Positions 59,548 through 64,000 of a DNA stretch of 64,000 bases are shown here, in pieces. The DNA lies in the NCBI GenBank assembly GCA_902520695.1, contig CABYOT010000001.1, positions 171,794 to 235,793 on the forward strand, read 5' to 3'. Every line of letters starts with the position of its first letter. The stretch's first letter is position 1. This DNA comes from an uncultured Pelagibacteraceae bacterium. GTDB lineage: Bacteria; Pseudomonadota; Alphaproteobacteria; Pelagibacterales; Pelagibacteraceae. Both the position numbers and the translations under genes were made by a program. The notes under the pieces are model-generated. The model had not been told where the DNA came from. It made no database searches and saw nothing but the letters and a program-made list of their open reading frames with translations.

Positions 59548-60696
59548 CTACTTTAAAGATTTAGATGTAATTTTTTTTTTTGGATCAAAAAAAGGTTTTT
59601 CAATTACTTCGCATTTAAAATCTTTATCATTAATTGAAACATCAATTTCTAAACCAATTTTTGAATAATTAATATCTACTATGGCAAGAGCGATATTCTT
59701 TTTTAAACGTGGAGAATAGACAGCAGAGGTTACTTTTCCTATAAATTTGTTTTTAAATTTTAGAGGCCAGAATATAGTATTAGGTGAACTTAATTTTTCA
59801 CATTTAATTTCAAGTCCAACTTGTAATCTTTTTATGCCCTCAGCTTTAATTCTTTTAAGTGCTTTTTTACCTATGAAATCTATATTGCCATCTAAGTTTA
59901 CTAAACGATCTAATCCTAATTCAAAAGGATTAGTGTGAATATCAGCATCAGCATGATATGACAGCATTCCACCTTCTATTCTTCTTATAGAAGAAGTATG
60001 GCCAGGTTTAATTCCTAAATTTTTTCCTGCCTCCATTATTTTTTCGTAAAGTTGATTTCCTTTTGATCCATCTCTTAAAAATAATTCATAACCAAATTCA
60101 CTCGACCAACCAGTTCTCGAAACCACTAAAGGAATTCCATCTAAATCTAATTCTTTAAACCAATAATACTTTAAATCTTTTATACTCTCTCCAAACAATT
60201 TTATCATAATCTCAGCAGACTTTGGCCCTTGTAATTGTAATGGAGAAACATCTGGTTCCGTTATTTTCACATTTAATCCTGAGTTAACAGCAACTCCCTG
60301 AGCCCATAATAAAATATCACTATCACCTAAAGATAACCAAAAGTGATTTTCTCCCAATCTTAAAAGAACTGGATCATTTAATATTCCACCATCAGCGTTT
60401 ATAATTAAAACATATTTACATTGTCCCACAGATAATTTTGATAGATCTCTTGGCGTTAATAATTGAATAAATTTAAATGCATCCGGTCCTGTTATTTCTA
60501 CTTGTCTCTCAACAGCTACATCACAAAGTATAGCTGTTTCAACTAAGTTCCAAAAGTTCTGTTCTGGATTACCAAAATCACGTGGAATATACATATGATT
60601 ATATACGGAAAAACCTGTTGCTCCCCATTTAACTGTTGAGTCAAAATATGGAGATTTTCTAATTTGAGTTCCAAACCCAAAATTTTTGTTGCTCAT
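59548..60696 (-). CDS. GcvT/DmdA family aminomethyltransferase, DmdA-like
   Basis: A 382-residue folate-dependent methyltransferase-fold protein. It resembles DMSP demethylase DmdA of SAR11 in overall length and blocks such as YTVYNHM-like FSVYNHMYIPRDF, VERQVEITGPDAFKFIQLLT and CKYVLIINADGGILNDPVLL. At residues 105-110 it has ILNDPV, as in DmdA, where glycine-cleavage T proteins have a DD pair. DmdA moves a methyl from DMSP to THF. Overall divergence is large enough that the substrate could be another methylated sulfur or nitrogen compound. Its start overlaps the NAD kinase stop by one base. Confidence 0.8.
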   Translation of the reverse strand: MSNKNFGFGTQIRKSPYFDSTVKWGATGFSVYNHMYIPRDFGNPEQNFWNLVETAILCDVAVERQVEITGPDAFKFIQLLTPRDLSKLSVGQCKYVLIINADGGILNDPVLLRLGENHFWLSLGDSDILLWAQGVAVNSGLNVKITEPDVSPLQLQGPKSAEIMIKLFGESIKDLKYYWFKELDLDGIPLVVSRTGWSSEFGYELFLRDGSKGNQLYEKIMEAGKNLGIKPGHTSSIRRIEGGMLSYHADADIHTNPFELGLDRLVNLDGNIDFIGKKALKRIKAEGIKRLQVGLEIKCEKLSSPNTIFWPLKFKNKFIGKVTSAVYSPRLKKNIALAIVDINYSKIGLEIDVSINDKDFKCEVIEKPFFDPKKKITSKSLK

Positions 60697-61466
60697 TAAT
60701 TTGTTTCTTTTCTGATTTGCTCTATTTTAATTTTTTTTTGAAGACTTCTGTTTGAATCATATAAAAGATTAAATTTAACTTTTTTATTAATCTTAATAGA
60801 TATTGTCTTTGCATTTCGAACTTCGTAATTATCAGCAACAGCACTTATTGGTCTTTTATTAATATTAAGATTTTTAATTGTAATTTTTGATTTATCACTC
60901 ACAATTCTCCCCTTCCATCTTCTGGGTCTGAAAGCACTAATAGGTCTAATAGAAAGTTTTTTTGAGTCTAAGTTTAATATTGGTCCATAAACTGACATAT
61001 TATATGCAGTGCTTCCTGCAGGTGTTGATATCAATACACCATCAGAAACTAGCTTTTTGATAATTTTTTGCGAACCGTTAGAAATTTCAAGTGATGCAGT
61101 TTGTCTACTTTGTCTTAAAATTGAGACTTCATTGATAGCAATAGACTTTTTAGTTTTATTAAACTTATTCTTTACACTCATTTCTAAAGGCGAAATCGAA
61201 ACTTGTTTTGCTTTAGATAAATTTCTAATAGTATTTTTTGATGAAAACTTATTCATTAAGAAACCATAACTACCAGCATTTATTCCATAGAAAGGTTTTT
61301 TGTATTTATTATACTTTTTCAAAGACGAAAGCATAAAACCATCACCACCAATAACAATAATTAGGTTACATTTACTTAAAGATATATTTTTAATTTTGTG
61401 ATCTAAATAATTTTTAACTTTTTTTGATGTTTTTGTATTATCAAAAAGAATATGTGGCTTTAACAT
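60696..61466 (-). CDS. nadK: NAD kinase
   Basis: Phosphorylates NAD to NADP (256 aa). IVIGGDGFMLSSLKKY is the GGDG motif. GINAGSYGFLMN and SDGVLISTPAGSTAYNMSVY (with GPILNL after it) form the nucleotide-binding core, the latter including the substrate aspartate. It begins 4 bp from the tRNA-Leu 3' end on the same strand and is coupled to the DmdA-like gene. Confidence 0.95.
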   Translation of the reverse strand: MLKPHILFDNTKTSKKVKNYLDHKIKNISLSKCNLIIVIGGDGFMLSSLKKYNKYKKPFYGINAGSYGFLMNKFSSKNTIRNLSKAKQVSISPLEMSVKNKFNKTKKSIAINEVSILRQSRQTASLEISNGSQKIIKKLVSDGVLISTPAGSTAYNMSVYGPILNLDSKKLSIRPISAFRPRRWKGRIVSDKSKITIKNLNINKRPISAVADNYEVRNAKTISIKINKKVKFNLLYDSNRSLQKKIKIEQIRKETN

Positions 61467-61470
61467 TTAG

Positions 61471-61556
61471 TGGTGCCCTCGGCCAGACTCGAACTGGCAC
61501 TCCATAAATGGCAAGGATTTTAAGTCCTTTGTGTCTACCAATTTCACCACGAGGGC
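61471..61556 (-). tRNA. tRNA-Leu (anticodon TAA)
   Basis: Minus-strand class II tRNA: acceptor GCCCTCG / CGAGGGC, D arm with TGGTGAAATTGGTAGAC, anticodon loop CTTAAAA closed by AAGGA/TCCTT, long variable arm, T loop GTTCGAGTC, discriminator A and encoded CCA (61473-61471). Confidence 0.96.
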
Positions 61557-61574
61557 ATTAATGAATTTCATGAG

Positions 61575-61603
61575 TATTTATGCTAATATTTATAATTGAA
61601 CAA
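61575..61603 (-). promoter_or_regulatory. Promoter-like element of tRNA-Leu
   Basis: On the minus strand TTGTTC (61603-61598), 17 bp, TAAATA (61580-61575) predicts a start about 12 nt upstream of the tRNA. Moderate match only. Confidence 0.4.
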
Positions 61604-61640
61604 GAGGAATAAGTAAAATTTTTTTATTTTATCTCTCTAG

Positions 61641-61677
61641 GTACTGGTCAAGTACTGGTTATCCTATATTATCCTAT
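61641..61677. repeat. Two tandem repeat pairs with 10-11 bp period
   Basis: GTACTGGT at 61641-61648 and 61652-61659 (11-bp period) is followed directly by TATCCTAT at 61660-61667 and 61670-61677 (10-bp period). They lie in the 126-bp noncoding gap between the small secreted gene and tRNA-Leu. Spacing and position recall the 11-bp repeats of the island at 53-59 kb, though the sequences differ. Confidence 0.65.
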
Positions 61678-61682
61678 TAACA

Positions 61683-62363
61683 CTAATTGCTATCTAGTTT
61701 TTTATCTTTTTCTTCCTGAATTTTTTCGCTAAGTTTTGAAACTGTTGATTTATATTTTTGAAGTAATCTTTTTCTTTCATTAAGGTCTTTATCTAATTTT
61801 CCCAATTTTTTTGGTGTTCCTAAACCTAAAAATTCTCCTAAAGTCCAAAATCTATTTATAGCTTCTTCTGTTGATGTATCTAGTGTCATACCCAATGCTG
61901 ATCTCATTTTTTCTCTACCATCGTTCATTTTAATTAAAGATCGAATAGATTTATGTCTTTTGTTTGGGTATCCCTTTTTATCAAAATTTTTTTTAAATTT
62001 TTCTATATATTTTCTATTTTTGTAAAAAGAAGATAAATATAAAATCTCATAATATGCCATAGCTTCCATCATTTTTCCTGGAAATTTTTCCGCATAACCT
62101 CCTTTTCTTCTAAACGTTTCTCCAACAATTTTTCCAGCCTTTCTGCTTTCACATGATGTGAATCTTTCGTTATAAGGTTTACAGGATTTTAAATTTTCAT
62201 ACATATCTTCAGGAAGTTTTTTAAGAATTGGTATTTCTCCGAGTTTATTTATATCTTCTAAAGTAAGAGGCTCTCTTTTTTCTTTTGCAAATGATGTTGT
62301 GCTTAAAATAATATTACAAATAAGAATTAAAAATAATTTTTTTAAATTATTATTAATTACCAT
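61683..62363 (-). CDS. Small secreted protein, second copy of the island family
   Basis: Unrecognised protein of 226 residues from the chosen start. ATG 62363 gives MVINNNLKKLFLILICN and a signal peptide ending SFA, followed by KEKREP; an upstream in-frame start at 62396 would add 11 residues within the previous gene. The mature part carries two cysteines (SCKPYNERFTSCES), then the same blocks as the 278-aa island protein: KFPGKMMEAMAYYE, IRSLIKMNDGREKMR, ALGMTLDTSTEEAI and FWTLGEFLGLGT, and a Lys-rich coiled tail. It lacks the SHOCT-like segment. It overlaps the end of the large upstream gene by 11 bp, so gene order is the reverse of the island pair. Confidence 0.8.
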   Translation of the reverse strand: MVINNNLKKLFLILICNIILSTTSFAKEKREPLTLEDINKLGEIPILKKLPEDMYENLKSCKPYNERFTSCESRKAGKIVGETFRRKGGYAEKFPGKMMEAMAYYEILYLSSFYKNRKYIEKFKKNFDKKGYPNKRHKSIRSLIKMNDGREKMRSALGMTLDTSTEEAINRFWTLGEFLGLGTPKKLGKLDKDLNERKRLLQKYKSTVSKLSEKIQEEKDKKLDSN

Positions 62364-64000
62364 ATTGCTCAGCTCTATTCTTAGCCCATTCAGCATGTAT
62401 TTTTTGTTGTTCCTCAGGAGTAAGTGCTATTCTTTCTCCATTTACATTTTTGTGTGTAGCTGGATCGCCTGTCCATTGTTCTGCCCATTTCGCTTCCGTC
62501 CAACTAGATGTATCTTCTACTAAAGCATTAACATCTATGGCTAAATATTCTTCTAATTCTTCAACAGTTTCTATAGCTCTTTCCGCGACATTCGATGCTA
62601 GACTTTCGTTTTCTGCAACAACTTCTGTTATAGATGCTGCAAGTTCTGCTCCAACTTCCTCCGTTAATCCTTGTGACATATTTTGTACCGCTTCTGCAGT
62701 TGAAGCTACTTGCGTTGCTATATCTGCTGCTTTCTGCTGAACTTCTGCCATAGCTTGTTGTGCAGCATTAGCTGTTGCTTCTTGGATTGAAGAACTATCA
62801 ATATTTAAATCACCAAATGATTTACCATCCATAATAGCTTGAGCAGCTCTATTCATCGCCCACTCAGCTTTTGTTGCTTGTATCTCCTCTGCTGTCAAAG
62901 CGTATTGAATCCCATTAATATTTTTTGTTGTTGGATCACTCCCTGTCCATGCTGAAGCCCAATCTGCTTGCGATTTTCCTAAGCTTTTAACACCTGCCAT
63001 AGCTGACTCTGTTGTCATCTCATGCATACCTTCGCTTACGGCATAAGAAAGGTATTCGCTTTGTTTTTTTAGTGTATCCATCATTACATCTGCTGATAGA
63101 GAGGTAGCAAAATTAAGTTCAGATGTGTCTATTGACAAATCTTTTGATATCTCTCCTGTGGCTAAAGCTTGCATAGTACTTTCGATTGCTAAATCAGCTT
63201 TAACAGATTGAATTTCATCTTCAGTTAATTGTATAACATTTCCATTTACTATTTTGGTTGTTTCAAAGCTACCTTTCCAAGAGTCTGCCCATTCTTCATC
63301 AGATTTACCCATACTAATTGCTCCAACTCTTGCAGCAGCTTTACTTATTTCAGTATTTTCATAATTAAAATCTACACTTACTAATGTGTCAGGAGCTAGT
63401 TCTTTGGCTTTAATCGCTGTAATTTTTTGAACTTCCTCTAAATTACTTAATTCAAGATTTATGGATTGCATAGTTGAATCAATCGTATTTATCTCATTTT
63501 CGTAAGAAGTTATTTTTTTATTTAAAGCAGCTAATTGACTTTCAAAAGCCTGCTTTAATTCGAGGTTTTCTTGGCTTATTTTACCTTTGCTCTCAAGTTC
63601 TTCTGCAACTTTAATTGCTTGGGCTTCTAATTTTTCTGATAAATCTTTTTTAGAATTATTTAAATTAATAATATTTGAATTTGACAAGGCTAATTGAGAC
63701 TCAAAATCAATTAAAGAATTTTTTTTATCATTAATTATATTTTTGTTTATTTCTAATTGTTGGTTTAGCTCATTGATTTGTGAACTAATCTTCTGTTCAT
63801 TGTTTTGTATTGATGAAATTTCTACATTTATTTCATTAATTGATTTCTTTAATGAAATTGACTCCTCTTGTGCTGTTGCAATTTTTAAATCTAAATTTTG
63901 GACTTCTTTTTCATATTTTTCTTTTAGCGCTTGAGCCTCAGCACTTACTTTTCCTTGTAATTCTAACTCTGTAGAAATTAAATCAATTTGTTTACTTAAT
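62353..64000 (-). CDS. Large coiled-coil protein with WAxxW repeats, partial (runs off the right edge)
   Basis: The frame is open from 63999 to the TAA at 62353, so about 548 residues are visible and the start is outside the window. The first ~220 residues are Gln/Glu/Lys/Asn-rich coiled coil like that of the 1648-residue protein. Three related segments follow: EEWADSWKGS (about 63280), ADWASAWTGS (about 62950) and AKWAEQWTGD (about 62480). Each is followed by a TxKxxNG turn and an L-T-x-[ED]-E helix start, making a repeat of about 45 residues; the last one ends the protein. Its end overlaps the small secreted gene. A signal peptide is expected but not visible. Confidence 0.8.
   Translation of the reverse strand, partial: LSKQIDLISTELELQGKVSAEAQALKEKYEKEVQNLDLKIATAQEESISLKKSINEINVEISSIQNNEQKISSQINELNQQLEINKNIINDKKNSLIDFESQLALSNSNIINLNNSKKDLSEKLEAQAIKVAEELESKGKISQENLELKQAFESQLAALNKKITSYENEINTIDSTMQSINLELSNLEEVQKITAIKAKELAPDTLVSVDFNYENTEISKAAARVGAISMGKSDEEWADSWKGSFETTKIVNGNVIQLTEDEIQSVKADLAIESTMQALATGEISKDLSIDTSELNFATSLSADVMMDTLKKQSEYLSYAVSEGMHEMTTESAMAGVKSLGKSQADWASAWTGSDPTTKNINGIQYALTAEEIQATKAEWAMNRAAQAIMDGKSFGDLNIDSSSIQEATANAAQQAMAEVQQKAADIATQVASTAEAVQNMSQGLTEEVGAELAASITEVVAENESLASNVAERAIETVEELEEYLAIDVNALVEDTSSWTEAKWAEQWTGDPATHKNVNGERIALTPEEQQKIHAEWAKNRAEQYGN

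Noticed and set aside
63685..63687. TTG codon as the start of the large gene at the right edge
   Set aside because: The frame stays open with the same coiled-coil composition up to the window edge, so the true start lies further right.
61557..64000. A classical element integrated at the 3' end of tRNA-Leu
   Set aside because: The second module lies on the 5' side of tRNA-Leu, whereas such insertions appear on the 3' side, and no tRNA-Leu fragment was found in the window.

Overview
This window is a stretch of an extremely AT-rich, tightly packed bacterial chromosome. Gene content and gene style point to the Pelagibacterales (SAR11, Candidatus Pelagibacter-like): a soxBDAG sarcosine oxidase operon, a DmdA-like aminomethyltransferase, a PyrC-like subunit without metal ligands next to PyrB, Lys/Asn/Ile-rich proteins, many TAATG or ATGA stop-start overlaps and several convergent genes whose 3' ends touch or overlap. 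The assignment rests on recognised protein families and composition judged by eye, not on a database search.

Layout. 1-177 is the 3' end of a lytic transglycosylase gene, followed by tRNA-Ser(GCT). 334-5403 is the sox operon (+), feeding one-carbon metabolism. 5365-11551 is a minus-strand run: gatC-gatA-gatB (tRNA amidotransferase), an O-methyltransferase, trhO (tRNA hydroxylation) and a MATE exporter. 11602-17963 (+) holds ruvX, pyrB, pyrC', plsY, topA and a RidA protein. 17967-23883 mixes ugd-galU (UDP-glucuronate), panC, mgtE, lipB and an RluC-type pseudouridine synthase.

23897-39702 (-) is one continuous str-S10-spc-alpha ribosomal superoperon (rpsL to rplQ, with fusA, secY, adk and rpoA). 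It lacks tuf and has no rpmD between rpsE and rplO. An internal promoter-like site precedes rpsM. 39862-52444 (-) is the second core operon: tRNA-Tyr, tRNA-Gly, tuf, tRNA-Trp, secE, nusG, rplKAJL and rpoBC. rlmB and tRNA-Thr(TGT) follow on the plus strand.

The accessory and most interesting part is 53.4-64 kb. An intact tRNA-Thr gene and a 52-bp copy of its 3' part (one mismatch) bracket a 6.1-kb element with no integrase. It carries a translationally coupled pair: a small secreted protein with a SHOCT-like segment, and a 1648-residue secreted coiled-coil protein with two copies of a Cys-containing C-terminal module. After a DmdA-like gene, NAD kinase and tRNA-Leu(TAA), a second, diverged version of the same pair appears at 61.7-64 kb with gene order reversed; its large gene runs off the window. 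Shared domains in both small proteins, and a WAxxW-type repeat in both large ones, suggest an undescribed two-component envelope or secreted system. Short tandem repeats with 10-11 bp period lie beside both loci.
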